Part shown: positions 7,859 through 14,967 of the stretch, piece after piece | How positions within the stretch are numbered: the first letter of the stretch is position 1 | How the letters are laid out: each line of letters starts with the position of its first letter | Assembly (NCBI GenBank): GCA_946886065.1 | Contig: CAMPHU010000023.1 | Coordinates: 1 to 33,328 of the forward strand | Source of the DNA: an uncultured Massilia sp. | GTDB lineage: Bacteria > Pseudomonadota > Gammaproteobacteria > Burkholderiales > Burkholderiaceae | DNA length: 33,328 bases | Direction of reading: 5' to 3' | The notes under the pieces: model-generated | What the model saw: the letters and a program-made list of their open reading frames with translations, nothing else | The model's database searches: none | Told to the model about the DNA's origin: nothing | Made by a program: the position numbers and the translations under genes

Positions 7859-8477
7859 GGTTCGCACTCCTTGCCGGCTGGGTGGCGCCATGGCGCGCGA
7901 GCAGGCGTTCGAAGCCGGACCGGGCGCGCGTCGCGGCGCCGCATTGCTCCAGCAGGCGGGCGTCGTGCTGCGCGGCCAACAGCAAGGCGTAGATCTCGAA
8001 GACCAGCTGTTCGGCGTCGGTGTCGGCGCCGACATGGCCCAGCTCCACGGCCTGCCGTGCCGCGTCGCCGAAGGCGTCGCGCCAGGCCGTCACGCTGCTG
8101 GTCAGCGCGTGGCGCACGGCGCCGGGGCGGTCGTCGTACTCGGCCGCGCAGCTGATATAGAAGCAGCCGGCCGACTTGCCCGACTCCACCTGCAGCAGGC
8201 TCATGTCGAACAGGCGGCGCAGGCGCGCCAGGCCCGGCGCCACCATGCGCGCCGGATGCAGCACTTGCGCCTCGAAGCGCTGGCGGTAGTTCGCCAGCAC
8301 GGCAAGCTGCAGGGTTTCACGCGAGCCGACGCGGCTGAACACGCCGCTCTTGCTCATCTTCATGGAATCCGCGAGCGTTCCCAAGGTCAGCGCTTCGAGG
8401 CCATCATGGCTGGCCACGCCGAGCGCATGCTCGATGATCGCTGCGCGGGTCGACTCCGATTTTCGGGCTGCTACCAC
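7851..8477 (-). CDS. TetR/AcrR-family transcriptional regulator
   Basis: A 208-aa TetR-family repressor. The N-terminal helix-turn-helix domain covers about residues 5-60 (TLGTLADSMKMSKSGVFSRV is the recognition region). The C-terminal ligand domain contains a GCFYISCAAEYDDRPG segment common in a large subgroup of TetR regulators. Translation starts at GTG 8477, supported by TAGGAGAC six to seven bases upstream. The gene is divergent from a D-arabinitol dehydrogenase-like gene and overlaps the downstream esterase. Two matching inverted repeats in the divergent region are its most likely operators, so it probably represses itself, the esterase and the dehydrogenase. The inducer is unknown. Confidence 0.93.
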   Translation of the reverse strand: MVAARKSESTRAAIIEHALGVASHDGLEALTLGTLADSMKMSKSGVFSRVGSRETLQLAVLANYRQRFEAQVLHPARMVAPGLARLRRLFDMSLLQVESGKSAGCFYISCAAEYDDRPGAVRHALTSSVTAWRDAFGDAARQAVELGHVGADTDAEQLVFEIYALLLAAQHDARLLEQCGAATRARSGFERLLARHGATQPARSANHA

Positions 8478-8498
8478 GGCTGTCTCCTAAATAGTTTT

Positions 8499-8515
8499 AA
8501 CCTGTCCTACAGGTT
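8499..8515. promoter_or_regulatory. TetR operator candidate 1 (perfect inverted repeat)
   Basis: AACCTGT-CCT-ACAGGTT is a perfect 7-bp inverted repeat around a 3-bp spacer, 21 bp upstream of the tetR start. The size and symmetry are typical of a TetR dimer site. Confidence 0.8.
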
Positions 8516-8563
8516 GATATAAGATTGGCAGATATTTCTGCGAATCACAAGCAAAACCGCTCA

Positions 8564-8580
8564 AACCTATCAGACAGGAA
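8564..8580. promoter_or_regulatory. TetR operator candidate 2 (imperfect copy)
   Basis: AACCTAT-CAG-ACAGGAA repeats the layout of operator 1 with the same 3-bp spacer and three mismatches in 14 arm positions. It ends 2 bp before the dehydrogenase ATG at 8583 and includes its ACAGGAA ribosome-binding region, so a bound repressor would block transcription of that gene close to its start. Confidence 0.7.
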
Positions 8581-8582
8581 TC

Positions 8583-9980
8583 ATGGATACCACATCGCCG
8601 CTCCGCATCCTCCATCTTGGCCTGGGCGCCTTTCACCGCGCCCACCAGGCAGCCTGTTTGCAGGACCTCCACGATGGCGGCGACCGGCGCTGGACCATCG
8701 CGGCCGGGAACATCCGCCCCGACCCGAGCGACGTGAGCGACGCGCTGCGGGCGCAGGGCTGCGGCTACACCCTGGAGACCGTCACGCCAGGCGGCGATTA
8801 CGCCTACCGCCGCATCCGCGCCATCGGCGCCGTGGTTCCCTACGTATCCGGCCTGGCGCCCCTGGTGACCCAGGGCGCCGATCCCGCCACGCGCATCGTG
8901 TCCTTCACCGTCACCGAAGCGGGCTACTTCCTCGATACCGGAGGGCGGCTCGACCTGGCCTCGCCAGAGTTGCACGACAGCCTGGAAGACGCCCGCGCCG
9001 GACGCGCCGGGGCCACGGTCTACAGCGTGCTGGCGGCCATCCTGCGCGCGCGCCGTGCGGCCGGCGCGGGCGCGCTCACCCTGCTTTGCTGCGACAACCT
9101 GCGCCATAACGGCGAGCGCGTGCGCCGGGGGCTCGCCGATTTCCTGGAACAGGCCGGCGACGCGGCGCTGCTGGAGTGGACGGAGCGTAACGCGAGCTTT
9201 CCAAACTCGATGGTGGACCGCATCACGCCGCGCGCCACGCCGGAGCTGAGGCAGCGCGTGCTGGCGGCGACCGGGCGCGACGACCCGGCGGCCGTGATGA
9301 GCGAATCCTATCTGGAATGGGTGATCGAGGACGATTTCCGCAATGGCCGCCCGGCCTGGGAAAACGCCGGCGCGCGGATGGTGGCGTCGGTCACGCCCTA
9401 CGAGGAAGCCAAGATCCGGATCCTGAACGCCAGCCACAGCTGCATTGCCTGGGCCGGCGCCCTGCTCGGCTACGGATACATCCATGAAGCGGTGCGCGAT
9501 CCGCGCATCGGCGCGCTGGCGCACGGCTACGTGACCGATGCGGTGTTCGATTGCCTGCGCCCCAGTCCGGTGGACCTGGAAGCCTACCGCGACGCCGTCA
9601 TCGCGCGTTTCTCGAGCGACGCGGTGCGCGACACGGTCGGCCGGGTGCTGGCCGACAGCCTGGCCAAGCTGCCGGGCTTCATCGTGCCCACCATCCGCGA
9701 GCGCATGGCGCGCGGCCTGCCGCTCGATGCGGTGGCGCCGCTGCCGGCGCTGTACCTGGCCTTCCTCGAGCGCCGGCGCGCCGGCCTGGTCCAGGCCGAT
9801 TACCGCGACCAGGCTTGCGACGCCGCCTTCGAGCAGCGCGTGCTGGGCGCCGCCGACCCGGTGGGCGCGTTCTGCGCCGAGCCCGCGATCTGGGGCGAAC
9901 TGGCGGGATCGGGGCCGTTGACGGCCGCCGTGCGCACGGCCCACCTGCGCATCCTGCCGCTTGCCAGCGGCGCGCGCTAA
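8583..9980 (+). CDS. dalD: D-arabinitol 4-dehydrogenase-like polyol dehydrogenase (mannitol dehydrogenase family)
   Basis: A 465-aa member of the long-chain mannitol/polyol dehydrogenase family, which interconverts a sugar alcohol and a ketose with NAD(P). The N-terminal Rossmann motif is HLGLGAFHRAHQA, then SFTVTEAGY, LTLLCCDNLRHNGE and SFPNSMVDRITPR, all family signatures. The catalytic Lys-(x4)-Asn-(x2)-His triad is KIRILNASH, with Lys277, Asn282 and His285. The NASHSCIAWAGALLGYGYIHE stretch and the RWTIAAGNIR segment are closest in my recognition to D-arabinitol 4-dehydrogenase, but mannitol or fructuronate/altronate substrates cannot be excluded. ATG 8583 has ACAGGAA just upstream. The gene is alone on its strand and controlled from a region with two TetR-type operators. 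It overlaps the convergent lrp gene by 4 bp. Confidence 0.87.
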   Translation: MDTTSPLRILHLGLGAFHRAHQAACLQDLHDGGDRRWTIAAGNIRPDPSDVSDALRAQGCGYTLETVTPGGDYAYRRIRAIGAVVPYVSGLAPLVTQGADPATRIVSFTVTEAGYFLDTGGRLDLASPELHDSLEDARAGRAGATVYSVLAAILRARRAAGAGALTLLCCDNLRHNGERVRRGLADFLEQAGDAALLEWTERNASFPNSMVDRITPRATPELRQRVLAATGRDDPAAVMSESYLEWVIEDDFRNGRPAWENAGARMVASVTPYEEAKIRILNASHSCIAWAGALLGYGYIHEAVRDPRIGALAHGYVTDAVFDCLRPSPVDLEAYRDAVIARFSSDAVRDTVGRVLADSLAKLPGFIVPTIRERMARGLPLDAVAPLPALYLAFLERRRAGLVQADYRDQACDAAFEQRVLGAADPVGAFCAEPAIWGELAGSGPLTAAVRTAHLRILPLASGAR

Positions 9981-10447
9981 GCCAGCGGCGAGGCCCGGTT
10001 CAGCACCGTGCGCAGCGCGAAGCCGGACTTGATGTGGGCCACGCCGGGAATCCGGGTCAGGGTGCGGGTCAGGAAGCGGTGATAGGTCTCGAGGTCGGGC
10101 ACCACCACGCGCAGGCTGTAGTCGGCGTCGCCGGTCATCAGGAAGCAGCTCATCACCTCGGGCGCGGCGACGATCGCTTCCTCGAAGCGCGCCAGCGCTT
10201 CTTCCGATTGCGACGTCAGGGTCACCGCCACCAGCACGCTCATGCGTCCCACCAGCCGGGCTTCGTCGAGCTTGGCCACATAGCCCTGGATATAGCCCGC
10301 TTCCTCGAGCCGGCGCACGCGGCGCAGCGTCGGCGTCAGCGACAGCCCCACCAGGTCGGCCAGCTCGCTCCAGGCGATGCGGCCGTCCTGGGCCAGGTGC
10401 TGGAGGATCTTGCGGTCTATCCTGTCGATCTCGATATCGCTAGTCAT
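9977..10447 (-). CDS. Lrp/AsnC-family transcriptional regulator
   Basis: A 156-aa Lrp/AsnC regulator. The N-terminal helix-turn-helix covers about residues 5-60 (IDRKILQHLAQDGRIAWSEL, then LSLTPTLRRVRRLEEAG). The C-terminal RAM/ASNC ligand-binding domain includes VMSCFLMTGDADYSLRV, where the GDADY turn lies at the amino-acid-binding site. Length is standard. The start is ATG 10447 with a weak Shine-Dalgarno (GTAGGC). It is divergent from the indolepyruvate oxidoreductase gene, the classic arrangement for an Lrp-type activator of an amino-acid catabolic gene, so it probably senses an aromatic or branched amino acid and controls that neighbour. This is inferred from position. Confidence 0.95.
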   Translation of the reverse strand: MTSDIEIDRIDRKILQHLAQDGRIAWSELADLVGLSLTPTLRRVRRLEEAGYIQGYVAKLDEARLVGRMSVLVAVTLTSQSEEALARFEEAIVAAPEVMSCFLMTGDADYSLRVVVPDLETYHRFLTRTLTRIPGVAHIKSGFALRTVLNRASPLA

Positions 10448-10486
10448 GTTTGCCTACACTCGTCGCTAATAGTAGTAAATCCCGCC

Positions 10487-10513
10487 AAAACGGCTGTTCA
10501 TTCTAATCGTTTT
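10487..10513. promoter_or_regulatory. Dyad in the lrp / oxidoreductase divergent region
   Basis: AAAACG (10487-10492) and CGTTTT (10508-10513) form an inverted repeat separated by 15 bp, about midway in the 133-bp divergent gap. It could be an Lrp-type site, but the arms are short and Lrp sites are degenerate. Confidence 0.3.
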
Positions 10514-10580
10514 CAGTCCCAATCGCTCCGTCCTTGCTCCTAGAATTTCGGCTATCAAACAACAAGCACGGAGACAGGAC

Positions 10581-13500
10581 ATGGAAGTTTCGCGCCAGGC
10601 GCCACGCGCCAGCATTTACCAACAGGCACAAGGCCGGGTATTCCTCACCGGAATCCAGGCGCTGGTGCTGCTGCCGATGCTGCAGCGCCGGCTGGACCGC
10701 GCGCAGGGCCTGTCGACGGCCGGCCTGGTGTCGGGCTACCGCGGCTCGCCGCTGGGGGCCTACGACCAGCAGCTGTGGAAGGCGCAGCAGGACCTGGCGG
10801 CGCACGACATCGTGTTCCAGCCGGGCCTGAACGAAGACCTGGCCGCGACCGCGCTGTGGGGCGCGCAGATGCACACCGCCTTCGGCCCGGCGCGCGTGGA
10901 CGGCGTGTTCGGCATCTGGTACGGCAAGGGGCCGGGCGTGGACCGCACCGGCGACGTGTTCCGCACCGCGAACATGCTGGGTACCTCGAAGCTGGGCGGC
11001 GTGCTGGCCGTGTCGGGCGACGACCATGCCGCCCAGTCCTCGATGTATCCGCACCAGACCGACGGCATCTTCCACGCCGCCTCGATGCCGGTGCTGCAGC
11101 CGGCCAGCGTGCGCGAAGTGATCGAGCTGGGCCTGGCCGGCATCGCGCTGTCGCGCCATTGCGGCTTGTGGGTGGGCCTCAAGACCATCGCCGAAGTGGT
11201 CGAGACCGCGGCCAGCTTCGAGCTGCCCGATGCGCCGGCATTCGTGACGCCCGAAGGCCCGGCGCCCGCGCACGGCTACAACTGGGACCCGCGCATCGCC
11301 TGGCCGGGCCAGCGCGCCGAACTCGAACGGCGCCTGATCGAAGAGCGCCTGCCGGCGGCCCGCGCCTGGGCCCGCGCCAACCGCCTCGACCGCGTGCTGA
11401 TCGATGCGCCGCGGCGCCGCTTCGGCATCGTCACCGTCGGCAAGGCCCACCAGGACCTGATGCAGGCCTTCACCGACCTGGGCCTGGACGCCGCCGAGGT
11501 GGCGGCGCTGGGCATCTCGGTCTACAAGGTCGCGATGAGCTGGCCCCTGGAGACCGAAGGCGCCTGCGCCTTCGCCGAAGGGCAGGAGGAAGTGCTGGTG
11601 GTCGAGGAAAAGCGCAGCAATGTCGAGGCCCAGCTCAAGGACGCGCTGTACGACCTGGAGTCCGGCCGCCGCCCGCGCATCAGCGGCAAGTCGGCGCTCC
11701 CCGAAATCTCGGAATTCTCGCCGCTGCTCGTCGCGCGCGCGCTGGTCGCCCGCTTCGGCGCCGCCCTGCCCCAGCTGCGCGAACGCCTGGCGCGGATCGA
11801 CGCGCCGCGCGCGGCGCTGCCGGCGGCGGTGATTCCGATCCGCGCGCCCTACTTCTGTTCCGGCTGCCCGCACAACAGCTCGACCCGCACGCCGGAAGGT
11901 TCGCGCACCGGCGGCGGCATCGGCTGCCACGTGATGGCGCTGGCCCAGCCCGAGCTCAAGACCGCCACCTTCTCGCAAATGGGCGGCGAAGGCGCGCAGT
12001 GGGTGGGCGCCGCGCCCTTCTCCGGCACCGGGCACATGTTCCAGAACCTGGGCGACGGCACCTACCAGCATTCCGGCCTGCTGGCGATCCGCGCGGCGGT
12101 CGCGGCCAGGACCAACATCACCTACAAGATCCTGTACAACGACGCGGTCGCGATGACCGGAGGCCAGGCGGCCGAAGGCGTGATCGACCCGGCCCGCATT
12201 ACCCGCCAGCTGCACGCGGAAGGGGTCGGCCGCATCGCTCTGGTGTCGGAAGACCCGTCGCGCTGGCATGGCGCCGACGGCCTGGCGCCCGGGGTCACAG
12301 TGCACGACCGCAGCCTGCTCGACACGGTCCAGCGCGAGCTGCGCGAGATCGCGGGCGTGAGCGCCATCGTCTACGAGCAGACCTGCGCGGCCGAGAAGCG
12401 CCGCCGCCGCAAGCGCAAGCAGCTGCCGGACCCGGACAAGCGCATGTTCATCAACGAGCGCGTCTGCGAAGGCTGCGGCGACTGCTCGGTGCAGTCCAAC
12501 TGCATCTCGATCGAGCCGCTGGAAACCACGTTCGGGCGCAAGCGCAAGATCAACCAGAGCGCCTGCAACAAGGACTTCTCCTGCGCCAAGGGCTTCTGTC
12601 CGAGCTTCGTCGAGATCGAGGGCGCGCGGCTGCGCAAGCCGGACAATGCGCGCCTGCAGGGGCTGGAAGCCGGACTGGCCGCCGCCCTGCCCTTGCCGGC
12701 GGTGCCGGTGCTGGGCCAGGACTTCAATGTGGTGGTGACCGGCATCGGCGGCACCGGCGTGCTGACCATGGGCGCCCTGCTGGGCGCGGCGGCCCACCTG
12801 GAGGGCAAGGCCTCGACCGTGCTGGACTTCACCGGCCTGGCGCAAAAGAACGGCGCCGTGGTCAGCCAGGTGCGCATCGCGGCCGATCCGCAGCGGATCG
12901 GCGCCGTGCGCGTCGGCCCGGGCGCGGCCGACCTGCTGCTGGGCGCGGACCTGGTGGTCGCCACCGCCAACGACAACCTCGCGCGCCTGTCGCCGGCGCG
13001 CACCAGGGCCATCGTCAACACCGACGAAACCCCGACCTCGGCGGTGGTGCGCCAGCGCGATGCCACCCAGCCTTCCAGCCTGATGCTCGACCGGGTGCGC
13101 CAGCGCTGCGATGCCGCCGGCTTCCATACCGTGGCCGCGGCCTCGCTGGCCCAGTCGCTGTTCGGCGACACCGTCACCGCCCACACCCTGATGCTCGGCT
13201 ACGCCTGGCAGCAAGGCCTGGTGCCCCTGTCGCTGGCGTCGATCGAACAGGCGATCGAACTGAATGGCGCGGCGGTGGCCCTCAACCTGCGCGCCTTCAC
13301 CTGGGGCCGCATCGCCGCCGCACGTCCGGAGGCGCTGCAGGAGGTGAATGCGCCGGCCGCGCCCGCGCCGCAGACCCTGGACGAGCTGATCGCCGGGCGC
13401 ACGGCCGACCTGGCCGCCTACCAGGACCAGGCCTACGCCGACCGCTACCTGGAACTGGTGCGCGGCGCGCGCGCCGCAGGACAGCGCCTGGGCGACGACG

Positions 13501-14030
13501 GCGAACAGTTCGCGCGCAGCGTGGCGCAGAATGCCTACCGCCTGATGGCCTACAAGGACGAGTACGAGGTGGCGCGCCTGTACGGCAGCGCGGAGTTCAA
13601 GGCCTCGCTGGCGGCGCAGTTCTCGGACACCGGCAAGATCTCGCTGTGGCTGTCTCCGCCGCTGCTCTCGCGCGCCGATCCCGCTACCGGCCGTCCCAGG
13701 AAGCGCAAGTTCGGTCCCTGGATCCTGCCCGCCTTCGGCGTGCTGGCGCGCCTGAAGTTCCTGCGCGGCAGCCGCTTCGATCCCTTCGGCTACACGCTCG
13801 AGCGGCGCGAGGAGCGCCGCCTGGCGGCCGACTACCTGGCCACGATGAGCGCCGTCTGCGCGGGGCTGGACCGCGAGCGCCTGAGCTGGGCCACCGAACT
13901 GGCCGGCCTGCCCCACGAGATCCGCGGCTTCGGGCCGGTCAAGGCGCAGGCGATGGAGGCCTACTGGGCCAGGCGCGCCGCACTGCTGGCCGCCGAGCCC
14001 GGGCCGGCCCTGCGCACCGGCACCCGCTGA
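10581..14030 (+). CDS. Indolepyruvate:ferredoxin oxidoreductase, single-chain fused form
   Basis: A 1149-aa oxidoreductase that decarboxylates an aryl- or branched 2-oxoacid to an acyl-CoA, passing electrons through Fe-S clusters. Domain order: N-terminal pyruvate-oxidoreductase-like region (GYRGSPLGAYDQQL, about 50-65); thiamine-diphosphate-binding region around residue 440-540 (GGGIGCHVMAL and a downstream LYNDAVAMTGGQ); a ferredoxin-like cysteine cluster from Cys629 (CEGCGDCSVQSNC) plus a second set (ACNKDFSCAKGFC); a gamma-type domain with a glycine-rich loop at about 721 (GIGGTGVLTMG); and a C-terminal DUF6537-like region after about 930. This fused layout and length are normal for proteobacterial single-chain enzymes. 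ATG 10581 has GGAGACAGGAC just upstream. It functions in aromatic amino-acid breakdown after transamination; the exact 2-oxoacid is not determined. Confidence 0.94.
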   Translation: MEVSRQAPRASIYQQAQGRVFLTGIQALVLLPMLQRRLDRAQGLSTAGLVSGYRGSPLGAYDQQLWKAQQDLAAHDIVFQPGLNEDLAATALWGAQMHTAFGPARVDGVFGIWYGKGPGVDRTGDVFRTANMLGTSKLGGVLAVSGDDHAAQSSMYPHQTDGIFHAASMPVLQPASVREVIELGLAGIALSRHCGLWVGLKTIAEVVETAASFELPDAPAFVTPEGPAPAHGYNWDPRIAWPGQRAELERRLIEERLPAARAWARANRLDRVLIDAPRRRFGIVTVGKAHQDLMQAFTDLGLDAAEVAALGISVYKVAMSWPLETEGACAFAEGQEEVLVVEEKRSNVEAQLKDALYDLESGRRPRISGKSALPEISEFSPLLVARALVARFGAALPQLRERLARIDAPRAALPAAVIPIRAPYFCSGCPHNSSTRTPEGSRTGGGIGCHVMALAQPELKTATFSQMGGEGAQWVGAAPFSGTGHMFQNLGDGTYQHSGLLAIRAAVAARTNITYKILYNDAVAMTGGQAAEGVIDPARITRQLHAEGVGRIALVSEDPSRWHGADGLAPGVTVHDRSLLDTVQRELREIAGVSAIVYEQTCAAEKRRRRKRKQLPDPDKRMFINERVCEGCGDCSVQSNCISIEPLETTFGRKRKINQSACNKDFSCAKGFCPSFVEIEGARLRKPDNARLQGLEAGLAAALPLPAVPVLGQDFNVVVTGIGGTGVLTMGALLGAAAHLEGKASTVLDFTGLAQKNGAVVSQVRIAADPQRIGAVRVGPGAADLLLGADLVVATANDNLARLSPARTRAIVNTDETPTSAVVRQRDATQPSSLMLDRVRQRCDAAGFHTVAAASLAQSLFGDTVTAHTLMLGYAWQQGLVPLSLASIEQAIELNGAAVALNLRAFTWGRIAAARPEALQEVNAPAAPAPQTLDELIAGRTADLAAYQDQAYADRYLELVRGARAAGQRLGDDGEQFARSVAQNAYRLMAYKDEYEVARLYGSAEFKASLAAQFSDTGKISLWLSPPLLSRADPATGRPRKRKFGPWILPAFGVLARLKFLRGSRFDPFGYTLERREERRLAADYLATMSAVCAGLDRERLSWATELAGLPHEIRGFGPVKAQAMEAYWARRAALLAAEPGPALRTGTR

Positions 14031-14038
14031 GGACCGGC

Positions 14039-14060
14039 CGCGTCCTCAGGGGAGGACGCG
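14039..14060. terminator. Hairpin between convergent gene ends (weak terminator candidate)
   Basis: A 9-bp perfect stem (CGCGTCCTC / GAGGACGCG) with loop AGGG sits between the oxidoreductase stop and the convergent hydrolase, covering the hydrolase stop codon. There is no T run on either side, so it is at best a weak or factor-assisted terminator. Confidence 0.4.
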
Positions 14061-14789
14061 CGCCGCGAACGCGTTCAGCAGCGCGGCGTATTGCGCGCTG
14101 CGGCGCAGGCTCACGCCGTGGTCGCAATCGGCGAAGCGGTGCACGCTCGCTTCGCGCGCCGCCGCCACATAGCGCGCTTCGCCGCGCACGTGGTTCAGGT
14201 CGTCGTCGCCGTTGATGAACATGGTCGGCTGGGCGATCGCCGCCAGCCGGGCCCGGAAATCGACGCCGCGCAGCGCCGCCACCGCCTGCGGGAACACCCT
14301 CAGGCTCACCCCGGCCGCCATGGTCGCGGCGATATCTTCCTCTCCCATCCCGCATTCGCGCAAGGTTGCCGGCATCTTGCGCTCGATGAGCTTGTCCTCC
14401 CCCATCAGCGGCAGCAGCACGCGGAACATCAGCGCCTTGGCCGCATAGGGCAGCACCGGCCGGCCGATGAATTCGTGGCTGGCCCCGCCCAGCACCAGGC
14501 CCTTGAGCCGGTCCTGCGGCAGGCTGGCGGCCGCCGCCTGCGAGGTATAGCTGCCGAGCGAATCGCCCGCCAGGATGAAGGGCGATTCGCCCAGTTCGCG
14601 GGCGCAGGCCAGGATCGCCTCGACGCCGCCCTGCAAGGTATAGGCTTCATCGCGGCGCGCGCCGTGGCCCGGCAGGTCCGGCGCCAGCACCCGCAGGCGG
14701 GGATCGATCAGGCGCCGCACCGGATCCCAGGAACGGGCGTTGAGCGTGGCGCCATGCACCAGGATGACGGCGGCTTGGTCGGTGGGCAT
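14046..14789 (-). CDS. Alpha/beta-fold hydrolase
   Basis: A 247-aa alpha/beta hydrolase. The oxyanion-hole motif is HGATLNARSW, the nucleophile elbow is GDSLG, the acid is likely in INGDDDL and the histidine in DCDHGVS. There is no signal peptide or membrane segment. The family covers esterases, lactonases and C-C hydrolases, and no substrate can be assigned. ATG 14789 is chosen because GGAG lies seven bases upstream; an in-frame ATG at 14801 has only an A/T-rich leader with no Shine-Dalgarno. It is divergent from the FAD-oxidase/TonB-receptor/MFS gene set across a 178-bp region with a palindromic operator candidate, so it may belong to the same pathway. Confidence 0.88.
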   Translation of the reverse strand: MPTDQAAVILVHGATLNARSWDPVRRLIDPRLRVLAPDLPGHGARRDEAYTLQGGVEAILACARELGESPFILAGDSLGSYTSQAAAASLPQDRLKGLVLGGASHEFIGRPVLPYAAKALMFRVLLPLMGEDKLIERKMPATLRECGMGEEDIAATMAAGVSLRVFPQAVAALRGVDFRARLAAIAQPTMFINGDDDLNHVRGEARYVAAAREASVHRFADCDHGVSLRRSAQYAALLNAFAARVLP

Positions 14790-14890
14790 CGGTGTCTCCA
14801 TATTTTTTGTATTTAGAAAACATATCATACAGGTCACCCCCTAGTCGACGGGATTCTCACCCTCCACGGGTGTATCCCTTGCGCCACATA

Positions 14891-14904
14891 TCAAACATGT
14901 TTGA
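14891..14904. promoter_or_regulatory. 14-bp perfect palindrome overlapping the -35, operator candidate
   Basis: TCAAACATGTTTGA is a perfect palindrome overlapping the first four bases of the -35 hexamer of the FAD-oxidase promoter. An overlapping TGT-TTG-ACA repeat (14898-14906) is closer to the GT-N-AC form of FadR-type sites. The GntR/FadR-type regulator at 21079 is the obvious candidate ligand, but this is inferred. Confidence 0.6.
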
Positions 14905-14929
14905 CAGGTTGGCAGGTCAGGCGTATTCT
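14901..14929 (+). promoter_or_regulatory. Sigma70 promoter of the oxidase/receptor/transporter gene set
   Basis: A perfect -35 (TTGACA, 14901-14906), an exact 17-bp spacer and a -10 TATTCT (14924-14929) give a predicted transcript start near 14936, about 30 bp before the oxidase ATG. This is one of the best promoters in the window. Confidence 0.75.
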
Positions 14930-14967
14930 CGGCCGAACTAAAGACAAGTTCTACACAAGGACGGAGA

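Noticed and set aside
10503..13916. A 1137-codon open frame on the minus strand opposite the indolepyruvate oxidoreductase
   Set aside because: Composition is His/Arg/Gln/Ala-rich without recognisable domains; the plus-strand gene has all catalytic motifs.
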